From Salsipaludibacter sp963812245 (lineage in GTDB: Bacteria; Actinomycetota; Nitriliruptoria; Nitriliruptorales; Nitriliruptoraceae): a stretch of DNA of 64,000 nt. How positions within the stretch are numbered: the stretch's first letter is position 1; each line of letters opens with the position of its first letter. Positions 18,592-28,084 of this stretch are shown piece after piece. Under the pieces are notes generated by a model. That model had not been told where the DNA came from. It did no database searches and was given only the letters and a program-made list of their open reading frames with translations. The position numbers and the translations under genes are program-made. The DNA lies in NCBI GenBank assembly GCA_963812245.1, contig CAWEUK010000003.1, forward strand, positions 124,001 through 188,000, given 5' to 3'.

Positions 18592-19371
18592 ATGGGTGAT
18601 CTCGTCGAACTGCACGTGCGCGACGGCATGGTGGGCGAGATTCGGCTCGAGCGACCGCCGATGAACCCGATCTCGAGCGAGGTCTGCCGACAACTCCAGG
18701 AGTGCGTTGCCACGGCGATCGCCGACGACGACGTTCGAGCGCTGGTCGTGTGGGGTGGGCCCAAGGTCTTTGCCGCCGGCGCCGACATCAAGGAGTTTCC
18801 CGACTGGGGCCACGACGAGGCCCTGGCCGGGGCCCAGGTCCTCCATGCGGCCATGGACCTGCTGGCCGGCGCGCCGATGCCGACGATCGCGGCCATCACC
18901 GGCTTTGCCCTGGGCGGCGGCTTCGAGCTGGCGTTGGCGTGTGACTTCCGCTTCGCGGCCGACGACGCCAGGGTCGGGTTCCCCGAGATCACCCTGGGCC
19001 TGATCCCGGGCGCTGGTGGCACCCAACGGCTGCTGCGACTGGTCGGGCCCACCCGGGCCAAGGAGCTGGTCTTCTCGGGCCGCATGGTGGCGACGGAGGA
19101 GGCTCGAGCACTGGGGCTGGTCGACGAGGTGCACAGCCCGGAGGACGTGTTCCGCAAGGCCCTGGCGGCCGCGGCCCGGTATGCCGCCGGCCCTGCCTCG
19201 ATGGCATTCGCCAAGCGGGCGATCGACGAGGGAGCGGACCTGGCCCTGGCAGACGGGCTGGAACTCGAACGGCAGTTGTTCGCCGCCAGCTTCGCCACCC
19301 AGGACAAGCAGATCGGGGTCACGTCGTTCCTCGAACATGGCCCCGGCAAGGCGACGTTCGAAGGTCGCTGA
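18592..19371 (+). CDS. Enoyl-CoA hydratase/isomerase family protein
   Basis: Crotonase-fold enzyme of 259 residues that adds water to an enoyl-CoA, or does a related reaction. The oxyanion-hole regions are KVFAAGADIKEF and ALGGGFELALACDF. The two catalytic glutamates of hydratases map to PEITLGLIPGAGGTQRL and its surroundings, and are present. The N-terminus (VELHVRDGMVGEIRLERPPM) is normal. ATG 18592 is preferred over ATG 18586 because AGGAG ends seven bases before it. With the CaiB-type gene it suggests acyl-CoA catabolism near the hydroxylase locus. Confidence 0.88.
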   Translation: MGDLVELHVRDGMVGEIRLERPPMNPISSEVCRQLQECVATAIADDDVRALVVWGGPKVFAAGADIKEFPDWGHDEALAGAQVLHAAMDLLAGAPMPTIAAITGFALGGGFELALACDFRFAADDARVGFPEITLGLIPGAGGTQRLLRLVGPTRAKELVFSGRMVATEEARALGLVDEVHSPEDVFRKALAAAARYAAGPASMAFAKRAIDEGADLALADGLELERQLFAASFATQDKQIGVTSFLEHGPGKATFEGR

Positions 19372-19408
19372 GTGGCACGACCGGCCCGGTCACCGATTCG
19401 GGGCGACG

Positions 19409-19801
19409 TCACAGGCGCTCGATGACACGTTCGGGCTCGATGCGCAGGATGACACGCTCCGACTGGATCGTGGTGCCGTAGTCGGTGCCCATGTAGCGAC
19501 GTGACAGTTCGTCGATGTGGTCACGGGCGGCCTGGCCGCCGATGGTGTCGACAACCCGACCGCGCACCTCGACGTAGCGGTAGGCGTTGTCGTGGTCCCA
19601 GACCGTCACCGTCACCCGGGGGTCGGCTTCGACGTTGCGGAACTTGGCCCGGTGGATCTCGGTGTTGATGAGCACATGGTCGTCGTCGGCCCCCACCCAC
19701 ATGACCTGGGTCTGGGGCGTGCCGTCCTCGAACAGCGTTGTCAGTGCGGCGAAGTTCCTGCCGCTGCCGATGAATTCGCGGACGGTGTCGTCGAGTGCCA
19801 T
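19409..19801 (-). CDS. PPOX-class (split-barrel) flavin- or F420-dependent protein
   Basis: 130-residue pyridoxamine-5'-phosphate-oxidase-like split barrel. It starts at MALDDTVREFIG, then NFAALTTLFEDGTPQTQVMW, LINTEIHRAKFRNVEADPRV and RYVEVRGRVVDT, the pattern of actinobacterial PPOX proteins that bind FMN or the deazaflavin F420 (Rv1155-like). Which cofactor it uses is not evident. It is convergent with the enoyl-CoA hydratase. Confidence 0.8.
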   Translation of the reverse strand: MALDDTVREFIGSGRNFAALTTLFEDGTPQTQVMWVGADDDHVLINTEIHRAKFRNVEADPRVTVTVWDHDNAYRYVEVRGRVVDTIGGQAARDHIDELSRRYMGTDYGTTIQSERVILRIEPERVIERL

Positions 19802-19956
19802 GGGTGCGGTTCCTGTGGTGGGGTTCGAGTGGTCTGGTCGACCGTTGTCGGGAACGGGCAGGGCGTGGCGCGACATTCCCTTTCCAGGACCGCGCGCTGC
19901 GGGAGGGATGCCGGAGTCGTGCGCCGGGACGTGGTGTCGTCGGTGCAACCACGCCG

Positions 19957-19962
19957 TACCTT
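19957..19962 (+). promoter_or_regulatory. -10 box of a probably leaderless moaA transcript
   Basis: TACCTT lies exactly 7 bases upstream of the ATG at 19970, so transcription would begin on or next to the start codon. No Shine-Dalgarno sequence is present. The same geometry is seen before pdxH and the cupin gene. Confidence 0.45.
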
Positions 19963-19969
19963 GGCGGCC

Positions 19970-21051
19970 ATGGCTGCTCCCACCTCACTGCCCGTCATGG
20001 ACACCTTCTCCAGGCCGCTGACCGACCTGCGGATCTCGGTCACGGACCGGTGCAACTTCCGCTGTCGATACTGCATGCCACGCGAGGTGTTCGGCCCCGA
20101 CCATGCGTTCCTCGAACGCGACGAACTGCTGTCGTTCGAGGAGATCGTGCGGCTCGTGACGATCATGGTCGACCTGGGTGTGACGAAGCTTCGACTGACC
20201 GGCGGTGAGCCGCTGCTGCGTCAGCAACTGCCGGACCTGGTGGCCGACCTCGCAGCGATCGCAGGCGTCCAGGACCTCGCCATGACGACCAACGGGTCGT
20301 TGTTGCCCCGTCACGCCGAGGCGCTGGCTGCCGCCGGCCTGCACCGGGTGACCGTGTCGCTGGACGCACTCGACGACGAGGTCCATCGCGCCATCTCCGA
20401 CACCCGTGTCCCGGTCGCGGCGGTGCTGGCCGGGGTGGAGTCGGCGCGTGCGGCCGGGTTGCCGGTCAAGGTGAACACGGTCGTCAAGCGTGGCGTCAAC
20501 GAGGACCAGGTGGTGCCACTGGCCAGGTGGGGCCGCGACCTGGGCGTCACGGTGCGGTTCATCGAGTTCATGGACGTCGGCGCCAGCAACGGGTGGCGCC
20601 TCGACGACGTCGTGCCGGCGGCGGAAGTCGTGGCGATGCTCGCATCCATCGCGTCGTTGGAACCCATCACCACTGGCGCGGTGCACCCGGAGGGACTGCC
20701 AAGGATGGCGCCACGGATGGCGGTGGCGGCCAGACGACGTCGGGGGCAGTGGCGGAGCGGTACCAGTGGCTGGACGGCGCGGGTGAAGTCGGCGTGATCG
20801 CCTCGGTCACGCGACCGTTCTGCGCGACCTGCTCGCGCGCCCGGTTGTCCTCGGTCGGTGAACTGTTCACCTGCCTGTTCGGCACCCATGGCCATGACCT
20901 GCTCGGGCCCGTCCGGTCGGGAGCCAGCGACCAGGAGCTGCGCGTCGCGATCACCGCCGCCTGGGCCGGGCGCACCGACCGGTACTCGCAGATGCGCACG
21001 GACGCGACGTCGCCATCTCACCGGGTGGAGATGTCCTACATCGGCGGATGA
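19970..21051 (+). CDS. moaA: GTP 3',8-cyclase MoaA (frameshifted)
   Basis: Radical SAM enzyme for the first step of molybdenum cofactor synthesis, turning GTP into 3',8-cyclo-GTP. The SAM cluster motif is TDRCNFRCRYCM, with the SAM-binding KLRLTGGEPLLR. The second, C-terminal 4Fe-4S cluster is read from PFCATCSRARLSS and the Cys in ELFTCLFG, and the tail ends in GG as required for activity. A single-base loss near 20690 shifts the frame in a Gly-rich loop before GAVAERYQWLDGAGEVGVI. Repaired, it has about 360 residues. This is the only -1 type shift seen. Its place in the cluster supports a molybdopterin role for the locus. Confidence 0.86.
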
Positions 21052-21272
21052 CGCCGCAGGCGCAGCGGACGGTGAAGCGGAATCGGGGCACCATCGCGTC
21101 CGTCGCCGGCTTCATGAGCGAATCCTCATCGTGACGTCGAATCCACGTCATTCCGCCGATCTGTCGTGGCTGTTGGCGCGTGGCCTCGGTGTCGGCCCGC
21201 CGAAGTCCACATCGGTGTCGGGACGGGCTGGCCGATGTCGCCACGGCCACCCTGCGGGCCCAGTGGCACATG

Positions 21273-21278
21273 TAGGCT
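21273..21278 (+). promoter_or_regulatory. Possible -10 box for the proline-rich secreted protein
   Basis: TAGGCT, 31 bases before the ATG at 21310, matching TAGGCT boxes ahead of the LLM and tatB genes. Confidence 0.35.
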
Positions 21279-21309
21279 TGGTGGTGCTCCCGGCCGGTAC
21301 AGGCCAACA

Positions 21310-22648
21310 ATGCCAAAGTTCATCCTCCCCGTAGCGATCGCCCTTGCCGCTGTGGTCGCCATCGCGGTGGGTTCTGGCATGCTCGATGATGACTCGCTGC
21401 CGGACGTGGTGGCCCTGGGCGGGGCATTCGTGGCACCCGAGCCCGGCTTCCGCGTGGTTCCTCCCGCCATCATCGACTACGCAGGCAGTGCGGTTCCAAC
21501 CGCCGAACCGTCAGACTCGGTGCAGTCGAATGACCCGGCAGCCCCCGGCACGGCCGGGTCGGACCTGCCCAGCGACGACGGGGGCCAGGCCACCGAGGCG
21601 GCGGGGCCGATCGAGGGCGGAGGACTCGGGGAGTCCGGCACCGTCATCCCGCGCGTCGACACGCTGCCCGGTGGCACAGCGGTGCCCGGGAGTTCCGGCA
21701 CTCCCGGCGATGCGCCGGCCGCGTCGCGACCGGACTCGCAGCCACTCGAACCCGGCGACGCACCCGTGGTCGTGCCCACGCCCGTCCCTCCCGTGGTCGT
21801 GCCCACGCCCGTCCCTCCCGTGGTCGTGCCCACGCCGGCCCCCCCAGTCGTCGTGCCGACACCGGTCCCACCGATCGTCGAACCGACCGTGGCGCCCACC
21901 ACCACCCCCAGTCCCGACCCCACCCCGCCCACCCCGACCGGGTCACCCTGGGCCAGTTGCCCATGGCCGACGACGGATCGGCTCCCGGGGTTGGACCTGT
22001 CGAGTCGTGATTCCTTCACCGACGCAACGGGTGCCCGGGTCACCGTCGCCCGCAACGCCGGCGAGGACGCGGCGAGGCGTCTTCGACGTCGTGTTGCGGG
22101 TGGTCGAGTCGACCCACCCGCTGGCGCCCGGCGCCGAATGGATCACCGACGCGCGGCCACCCTTCGCCGCGAGCGCCGGTGCCGTCGTCCTGCGGGGCAA
22201 CCCCGGCAACGAGCGTGGTCCGTTCCGGTTGGTCGTCGAGGTGTCGTTCCACCGTGCGGGCGCGGTCCGACCGGGGACAGCGGCACCCTGGTCGTCCAGT
22301 CGCGTCGCCGTCACGTCCGCGATGGGCGTGTTCGACCTCGATCGAACCGGCAATGCCGGCCACGAGCAGTTGGGCGTGGACACCCGCATGGGCTCCGGTC
22401 TGTCGCCTGGCACCGCCGTCGAAGCCGTCGATTCGACGGAGCCCGGCGTGCGCACATGGCGTGCTGCCGCCAGTGCGCCGCGCGCCGACAGCCCCGACAC
22501 CGCTGTCCTGGTCGTCTTCGACACCTCCCACGACGTGGCGTCGCAGCCGCTGCGCCTGGTCTTCGATCGCACGGGCAATGTCGGGCGCGACATCGTGCTG
22601 GGTGGCACCACACCACCCCTGGGCACGGATGCCTGGACATGTCAGTAG
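21310..22648 (+). CDS. Secreted or membrane-anchored proline-rich protein (frameshifted)
   Basis: No family recognised. The N-terminus KFILPVAIALAAVVAIAVGS is a signal peptide or anchor. A disordered Pro/Gly/Ser region follows, including four 9-residue repeats of the type VVVPTPVPP. After a +1 shift near 22078 comes a C-terminal domain of about 190 residues (GVFDVVLRVVESTHPLAPGA, VAVTSAMGVFDLDRTGNAGH, LRLVFDRTGNVGRDIVLGG). That domain has two similar FDRTGN-G elements, suggesting a beta-sandwich with internal symmetry. Repaired length is about 445. It ends some 100 bases before the sensor kinase, so it might supply or bind an extracellular signal; this is speculation. Confidence 0.55.
21763..21870. 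repeat. Four tandem 27-bp repeats in the proline-rich protein
   Basis: Units at 21763, 21790, 21817 and 21844. The first two are identical (beginning CCCGTGGTCGTGCCCACG); the last two diverge. Each encodes V-V-V-P-T-P-x-P-P. Confidence 0.8.
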
Positions 22649-22698
22649 TGGTGTGTCGGCACGGGAGGTCCGGAGGCCGCCAGCACGTCGCCCGATGC

Positions 22699-22704
22699 TA
22701 GGGT
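22699..22704 (+). promoter_or_regulatory. Possible -10 box for the kinase/regulator operon
   Basis: TAGGGT in the context GCTAGGGTCTG, 46 bases upstream of the kinase ATG. Confidence 0.35.
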
Positions 22705-22750
22705 CTGTCCCGCAATCGACCGTCCAACGGTGCACCGGCAGGGGGATGCC

Positions 22751-24199
22751 ATGCTGACCCGCAGCCGCTCAGCACGCGGTCGGATCCTGGGCTGGTACGT
22801 CGTGCTCCTGGGGGTGGCACTGGTCGCGGCACTCGTTGCCCAGCGGCAATTCCTGCTCAACCGTGTCGACCGAGACGTCGACGCTGAACTGTCCCGCACG
22901 GTCACGGAGTTCGAGCAGTTGGCCAGTGGGGTCGATCCTGCCACGGGCGAGCCGTTCGGTGGTGACGTCGGGGCGATCGTGGAGACCTACCTCGCGGCCC
23001 GGGTCGGCGTGACCGGCAGCGCCGTCGTGGTCTTCGTGGACGGAGAGCCGTGGGCGTCGGATCTGCCCGGTCTCGAGATCGTCCAGTCCGGGGTCCTGGA
23101 ACCCTGGGCGACGGTGACCGAACCGACCAGTGGCGAGGCCGACCTGGACGGCGCGACGTTGCGCCTGCTGGCTGCACCCGTGGAAGCCAGCGATCGTGGC
23201 GCCGGTGTGCTGGTGGCGACCATCGACATGGCACCACGCCTGGCCGAGGTCCAACGGGCCGTCGGGCTGGCCACGACCGCATCGATCGCCGTCTTCCTGC
23301 TGGCCTCGCTGGCAGCATGGTGGGCGGCCGGCAACGTGCTGCGGCCGCTTCGCCACCTGCGCAGCACTGCCGAGAGAATCTCCGAAGAGGACCTGACGGC
23401 ACGGATCAGGATCGATCGCACCGACGAGATCGGGCAGTTGGCCAACACCTTCAACGGCATGTTGGATCGACTCGAGCATGCCTTCTCGCTCCAACGGCAG
23501 TTCGTCGACGACGCCGGCCACGAACTGCGCACGCCCATCACGATCATCCGGGGCCAGCTCGAGATGCTCGACGACGACCCCGATGCGAATGCCGACGCCA
23601 TGGCGATCGTGGACAGCGAACTCGATCGGATGTCGCGCATCGTCGAGGATCTGCTGGTGTTGGCGCGACAGGACCAGCCCGACTTCGTGGTGCTGCGCCC
23701 CCTGGACCTGGCCGACCTGGTCACGGACCTGGGGCGGCGGGCCGAGGCGCTGGTGGGACACGAGGTCACCGTGGCCGCGAGCCCGCCTGCCATCGTCATG
23801 CTTGACCAGCAGCGGATCATCCAGGCCATGATGAACCTGGTTCGCAACGCCCAACAGCACACTGCCGCTGGCACCGAGATCTCCCTGGGTGCGCGGATCA
23901 CCGACACCACGCTGCAGTTGTGGGTCCACGATGCAGGTCCGGGCATCCCGCCCGACGAGGTTGCGACCGTGCTGCGGCGCTTCGGACGCGGCAGTCGCGG
24001 GCCGCGGTCCGACGGGGCCGGGCTGGGCCTGGCCATCGTCGACGCGATCGCTGCCTCCCACGGTGGCTTCATCACCATCGAGTCCGAGCCCGGCGCGACC
24101 ACGATCGCCGTGGTGATCCCGCAGTCCGATGCACCGGCACACGATGGCGACGCGGGCGATGCCGACGTCGCGGGTCGGGATCTCGAGGTCGTGTCATGA
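22751..24199 (+). CDS. Two-component sensor histidine kinase
   Basis: 482-residue membrane kinase. TM1 (about residues 13-33) and TM2 (about 178-200) flank an extracytoplasmic sensor of about 140 residues with no known domain. A HAMP linker follows (RPLRHLRSTAERISEEDLTA). The HisKA box is DDAGHELRTPITIIRGQ with the phosphorylated His. The ATPase shows an N box MNLVRNAQQHT, G1 HDAGPGIPPDEV and G2 GAGLGLAIVDAIAASHGG. ATG 22751 has AGGGGG five bases upstream. It overlaps the response regulator by ATGA. The position between moaA and coxSLM suggests it regulates the hydroxylase genes. Confidence 0.9.
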   Translation: MLTRSRSARGRILGWYVVLLGVALVAALVAQRQFLLNRVDRDVDAELSRTVTEFEQLASGVDPATGEPFGGDVGAIVETYLAARVGVTGSAVVVFVDGEPWASDLPGLEIVQSGVLEPWATVTEPTSGEADLDGATLRLLAAPVEASDRGAGVLVATIDMAPRLAEVQRAVGLATTASIAVFLLASLAAWWAAGNVLRPLRHLRSTAERISEEDLTARIRIDRTDEIGQLANTFNGMLDRLEHAFSLQRQFVDDAGHELRTPITIIRGQLEMLDDDPDANADAMAIVDSELDRMSRIVEDLLVLARQDQPDFVVLRPLDLADLVTDLGRRAEALVGHEVTVAASPPAIVMLDQQRIIQAMMNLVRNAQQHTAAGTEISLGARITDTTLQLWVHDAGPGIPPDEVATVLRRFGRGSRGPRSDGAGLGLAIVDAIAASHGGFITIESEPGATTIAVVIPQSDAPAHDGDAGDADVAGRDLEVVS

Positions 24200-24882
24200 G
24201 CCGGATCCTGCTCGTCGAGGACGAACCCGGCATTGCATCCTTCATCGCCAAGGGCCTGGTCGCGGCCGGCCACGACGTGGCCGTGATCGACAACGGCGAC
24301 AGCGCCCATGCGGCCGCCAGGGACGTTGCCTTCGACCTGGTGATCCTCGACCTCGGCCTGCCGGGGATGGACGGGCAGGCGGTGCTTGCCGGGATCCGGG
24401 ACCGGGGTGAGCAGTTGCCGGTGATCATCCTGTCGGCGCGCAGCGGCGTCGCGGACAAGGTCGGTGGGCTCGACGGTGGAGCCGATGACTACGTGACCAA
24501 GCCGTTCCGGTTCGAGGAACTCCTGGCTCGCGTCAACGTGCGCCTGCGCGATCGCCAGTCTGCGACCCCCGTGCGTCGCCTCGAGATCGACGACGTCAGC
24601 CTTGACCTGCGGTCACGGGAACTGCACGCCCGGGGACGCAACCACGAACTGTCGGCGCGCGAGTTCGGGCTCGCCGAACTGTTCATGACGTCACCTGGCA
24701 CAACCCTCACGCGCGAACAGATCCTGTCGGAGGTCTGGGGCTACGAACACGACCCGGGATCCAACGTGGTCGACGTCTACGTGGGCTACCTCCGACGCAA
24801 GGTCGGTCACGACCGCATCGAGACCGTGCGCGGCGTGGGGTACCGCTTCGTGCGCAGAGAACTTCCCCGGTCGATCGACTGA
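24196..24882 (+). CDS. OmpR-family response regulator
   Basis: 228-residue DNA-binding regulator. The receiver domain has acidic residues in LLVEDE, the phospho-acceptor Asp in LVILDLGLPGMDG, and the Thr/Ser and Lys of the switch in ILSARS and VTKPFRFEELLARV. The C-terminal winged helix is of the OmpR/PhoB type (ELSAREFGLAELFMTSPGTT, VDVYVGYLRRKV, VRGVGYRFV). The start is ATGA-coupled to the kinase stop. It ends 191 bases before coxS, which is in the same direction and is the nearest likely target. Confidence 0.92.
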   Translation: MSRILLVEDEPGIASFIAKGLVAAGHDVAVIDNGDSAHAAARDVAFDLVILDLGLPGMDGQAVLAGIRDRGEQLPVIILSARSGVADKVGGLDGGADDYVTKPFRFEELLARVNVRLRDRQSATPVRRLEIDDVSLDLRSRELHARGRNHELSAREFGLAELFMTSPGTTLTREQILSEVWGYEHDPGSNVVDVYVGYLRRKVGHDRIETVRGVGYRFVRRELPRSID

Positions 24883-25073
24883 CGGCGAGAAACCCGCTGC
24901 CTACTGTTGGTGAGTGACGCCACGTGGATGCGTCCTGGGGGGATGCAGCCACGTCGGTCGTGGTTCCACAGGCCACGTCGTCGTCACCCGTCGCCGCCCT
25001 CGCCATCGTCGCGCAGGTCGTGATGCGGCGGTCCGACGAGTCGGGCCGACTCCTCGGACAAGGAACCGCCATC

Positions 25074-25577
25074 ATGGAAATCAGCATCAATGTCGATGGT
25101 TCGACGCACACCTCGGACGTCGAGGCCCGCACCCTGCTGGTGCACCACCTGCGCGAGAACGTCGGGCTCACCGGCGTCAACGTCGGATGTGACACCTCCA
25201 ACTGCGGTGCCTGCACGGTCCATCTCGACGGTCAGTCGGTCAAGAGCTGCACGGTGTTGGCCGTGCAGGCAGACGGTCGCGATGTCACGACCATCCACGG
25301 CCTTGCCTCCGACGAGGCCGACGAGTCGACGTGGCACCCCCTGCAGACGGCGTTCCACGAACAGCACGGGTTGCAGTGCGGGTACTGCACGCCGGGGATG
25401 ATCATGGCCGCGGCCAACCTCCTCAAGGACAACCCCGATCCCACCGAGGAGGAGATCCGCGACGGGCTCGAGGGCAACCTGTGCCGCTGCACCGGCTACG
25501 TCAACATCGTCCGGGCCGTGCAGCAGGCCGCGGGCCAGCCGGTCGACAACCCCACTGCCGAGGAGGTGTCCGCATGA
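25074..25577 (+). CDS. coxS: Molybdenum hydroxylase small subunit (2Fe-2S), CoxS-like
   Basis: Iron-sulfur electron-transfer subunit of an aerobic CODH-type molybdenum hydroxylase, 167 residues. The N-terminal plant-type 2Fe-2S cluster is bound by Cys in GCDTSNCGACTVHLDG and the later Cys in VKSCTVLAVQA. The C-terminal four-helix domain holds the second cluster in QCGYCTPGMIMAA and EGNLCRCTGYVNIV. ATG 25074 is preceded by AAGGA. It opens the order S-L-M, which is the arrangement of form II loci (form I is M-S-L). It overlaps coxL by ATGA. Confidence 0.93.
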   Translation: MEISINVDGSTHTSDVEARTLLVHHLRENVGLTGVNVGCDTSNCGACTVHLDGQSVKSCTVLAVQADGRDVTTIHGLASDEADESTWHPLQTAFHEQHGLQCGYCTPGMIMAAANLLKDNPDPTEEEIRDGLEGNLCRCTGYVNIVRAVQQAAGQPVDNPTAEEVSA

Positions 25578-28084
25578 CCGCCACCGACAATGCCACCGCC
25601 CCCAACGTCGGTCGCACTCGCCTGCGCAAGGAGGATGCACGCCTGGTGACGGGCCGGACCAACTTCACTGACGACATCCGCCTGCCCGGCATGGTCCACA
25701 TGGTCGTCGTGCGGTCCCCGATGGCGCATGCGATGATCGCGTCCGTCGATGTGTCGGGTGCCATGGACATGCCCGGGGTCGTGGCCGCCTACACCGGAGC
25801 CGACCTGGCCGACGACGCCGGTGGCCTGCCGTGCGCGTGGCCCGTCACCGAGGACATGGTCGCGCCCGAGCACAAGGCGCTCGCGATCGACGAGGTCGCA
25901 TACGTCGGTGACGGGGTGGCGGTGGTGCTGGCGTCCACGGCGGCCGAGGCCGTCGATGCCGCCGAGCGCGTGCTGGTCGACTACGACCCGCTGCCGGCCG
26001 TGGTCGACATGAGGGCCGCCATCACCGAGGGTGCTGACCTCGCCCAGTCCACACTCGACACCAACGTGTCCTACCAGTGGCCGCTCGTCAACGGCGACAT
26101 CGATGCGGCGTTCGACGGCGCCGACGTCGTTGTCGAGCGCGAGTTCATCCAGCAGCGACTCATCCCCTCGGCCATGGAGCCGCGAGCCGTCGTGGCGGCG
26201 CCCATGGGAGTGTCGGACGAGCTGACCGTGTGGTCGGCGACACAGGTGCCCCACTTCGTGCGCGTGTTCCTGGCGGCGGTCATCGGGATCGACGAACAGA
26301 AGCTGCGCGTCATCGCCCCGGACGTCGGTGGCGGGTTCGGCTCCAAGCTCGACATCTACGCCGAGGAGATCCTCGCCCTGGTGCTCGCCCAGAAGCTGGG
26401 ACGACCGGTGAAGTGGACCGAGACCCGTTCCGAGGGCTTCCAGGCCACCATCCACGGCCGTGACCAGATCCAGAAGATCTCGCTTGCCATGGACGCCGAC
26501 GGTCGCTTCCGCGGCCTGAAGGTCGACCTGCTGGCCGACATGGGCGCCTACATGCAGCTGCTCACGCCGGGCATCCCGATCCTGGGCGCCTTCATGTACT
26601 CCGGGATCTACAAGATGGACGCCTACGACTTCTCCTGTCGCGGTGTGTTCACCAACAAGACCCCGACGGACGCCTACCGCGGGGCGGGACGTCCCGAGGC
26701 CACGTTCGCGATCGAGCGGATCGTGGACGAGGCCGCCCACGAGCTGGGCGTCGACCCGATGGAGCTGCGCAAGCGAAACTGGATCCAGCACGAGGAGTTC
26801 CCCTACGAGATGATCGGGACGCTCACCTTCGACTCAGGCAACTACGAGGCCGCGACCGCCCGAGCCATCGAGATGTTCGACTACGACGGCAGGCGCGCCG
26901 AGCAGGCCGGTCGGCGCGACGCCGGTGACACCAAGCTGCTTGGCATCGGGATCTCGACCTTCACCGAGATGTGTGGCCTTGCGCCCTCCCGGGTGCTGGG
27001 GAACCTGCGCTACGTCGCCGGCGGCTGGGAGTACGCCCAGGTGCGGATGCTGTTCAGTGGCAAGGTCGAGGTCATCACCGGGACCAGCCCGCACGGCCAG
27101 GGTCACGACACGGCGTGGAGCCAGATCGCGGCCGATGCCCTGGGCGTGCCGTTCGAGGACATCATCGTGCGTCACGGGGACACCGCCGTGTCACACCGAG
27201 GCCTGGACACCTACGGATCACGATCGCTGGTCGTCGGTGGCGCGGCACTGTCCGCGGCGTGTGGAAAGGTCGTGGAGAAGGCCCGCCGCGTCGCTGCGCA
27301 CCTGCTGGAGGCGGACGTCGACGACGTCGAGTTCTCCGATGGGGCGTTCCGGGTCGTGGGCTCGCCCGAGACGTCAATGACGATGCAGGAGGTGTCGACG
27401 GCGACCTTCGTCGCGCACAACCTCCCGGACGGGATGGAGCCGTCGCTGGACTCCGACGCGTCGGTCGACCCGGACAACTTCTCCTACCCGCACGGCACCC
27501 ACCTCGCACTGGTCGAGGTGGACACCGAGACCGGGCGTGTTGAGTTGCTCGACTACGTGTCGGTCGACGACGTCGGCAACGTCGTCAACCCGCAGATCGT
27601 GGAGGGGCAGGTCCACGGCGGCCTCGCCCAGGGAATCGCCCAGGCGCTCTACGAGGGCGCCGTGTACGACGACGCCGGCAACCTCCAGACCGGGTCGTTC
27701 GTCGACTACTACGTGCCCGGCGCGCCAGACCTGCCCAACTTCCGGACCGATCGCACCGTCACGCCGGCCACGACCAACGACCTGGGTGTCAAGGGGGTGG
27801 GCGAGGCCGGCACGATCGCGTCGACCCCGGCCATCATGAACGCCGTCATCGATGCACTGCGCCCGATGGGTGTCAACGAGGTGCTGATGCCGGCGTCGCC
27901 GCGCAACGTCTGGACGGCGATCCAACAGGCCGCGGCCACCGGCAGTGCCGCCGCCGACGATGCCATGGAGACCGCCCGCGACCAGGCAGCCGATGCCGGA
28001 CCCGACGGGGCGATGGCGGAGAACGCAGGTCAGGCGCAACATGCCGGTGGCGACGCCGGTTCGACCACCGGAGGTGACGCATGA
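25574..28084 (+). CDS. coxL: Form II molybdenum hydroxylase large subunit, CoxL-like
   Basis: Catalytic subunit, 836 residues, xanthine oxidase family. The N-terminus is the usual RTRLRKEDARLVTGRTNFTD; VGGGFGSKLDIYAEE and RPVKWTETRSEGFQATIHGR lie in the cofactor-binding part. The active-site loop at about residues 367-373 reads AYRGAGR, the form II signature; form I CODH has AYxCSFR with the Cu-binding Cys, which is absent. The catalytic Glu is at about residue 744 in VKGVGEAGTIAS. A disordered tail of about 50 residues rich in Ala, Asp and Gly follows the last helix. The substrate is not known; form II proteins include enzymes for other aldehydes, heterocycles or acyl compounds. It overlaps coxS and coxM by ATGA. 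Confidence 0.92.
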   Translation: MTATDNATAPNVGRTRLRKEDARLVTGRTNFTDDIRLPGMVHMVVVRSPMAHAMIASVDVSGAMDMPGVVAAYTGADLADDAGGLPCAWPVTEDMVAPEHKALAIDEVAYVGDGVAVVLASTAAEAVDAAERVLVDYDPLPAVVDMRAAITEGADLAQSTLDTNVSYQWPLVNGDIDAAFDGADVVVEREFIQQRLIPSAMEPRAVVAAPMGVSDELTVWSATQVPHFVRVFLAAVIGIDEQKLRVIAPDVGGGFGSKLDIYAEEILALVLAQKLGRPVKWTETRSEGFQATIHGRDQIQKISLAMDADGRFRGLKVDLLADMGAYMQLLTPGIPILGAFMYSGIYKMDAYDFSCRGVFTNKTPTDAYRGAGRPEATFAIERIVDEAAHELGVDPMELRKRNWIQHEEFPYEMIGTLTFDSGNYEAATARAIEMFDYDGRRAEQAGRRDAGDTKLLGIGISTFTEMCGLAPSRVLGNLRYVAGGWEYAQVRMLFSGKVEVITGTSPHGQGHDTAWSQIAADALGVPFEDIIVRHGDTAVSHRGLDTYGSRSLVVGGAALSAACGKVVEKARRVAAHLLEADVDDVEFSDGAFRVVGSPETSMTMQEVSTATFVAHNLPDGMEPSLDSDASVDPDNFSYPHGTHLALVEVDTETGRVELLDYVSVDDVGNVVNPQIVEGQVHGGLAQGIAQALYEGAVYDDAGNLQTGSFVDYYVPGAPDLPNFRTDRTVTPATTNDLGVKGVGEAGTIASTPAIMNAVIDALRPMGVNEVLMPASPRNVWTAIQQAAATGSAAADDAMETARDQAADAGPDGAMAENAGQAQHAGGDAGSTTGGDA

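Noticed and set aside
25574..28084. Form I CO dehydrogenase
   Set aside because: The active-site loop reads AYRGAGR, not AYxCSFR, and the gene order is S-L-M. Both indicate form II.
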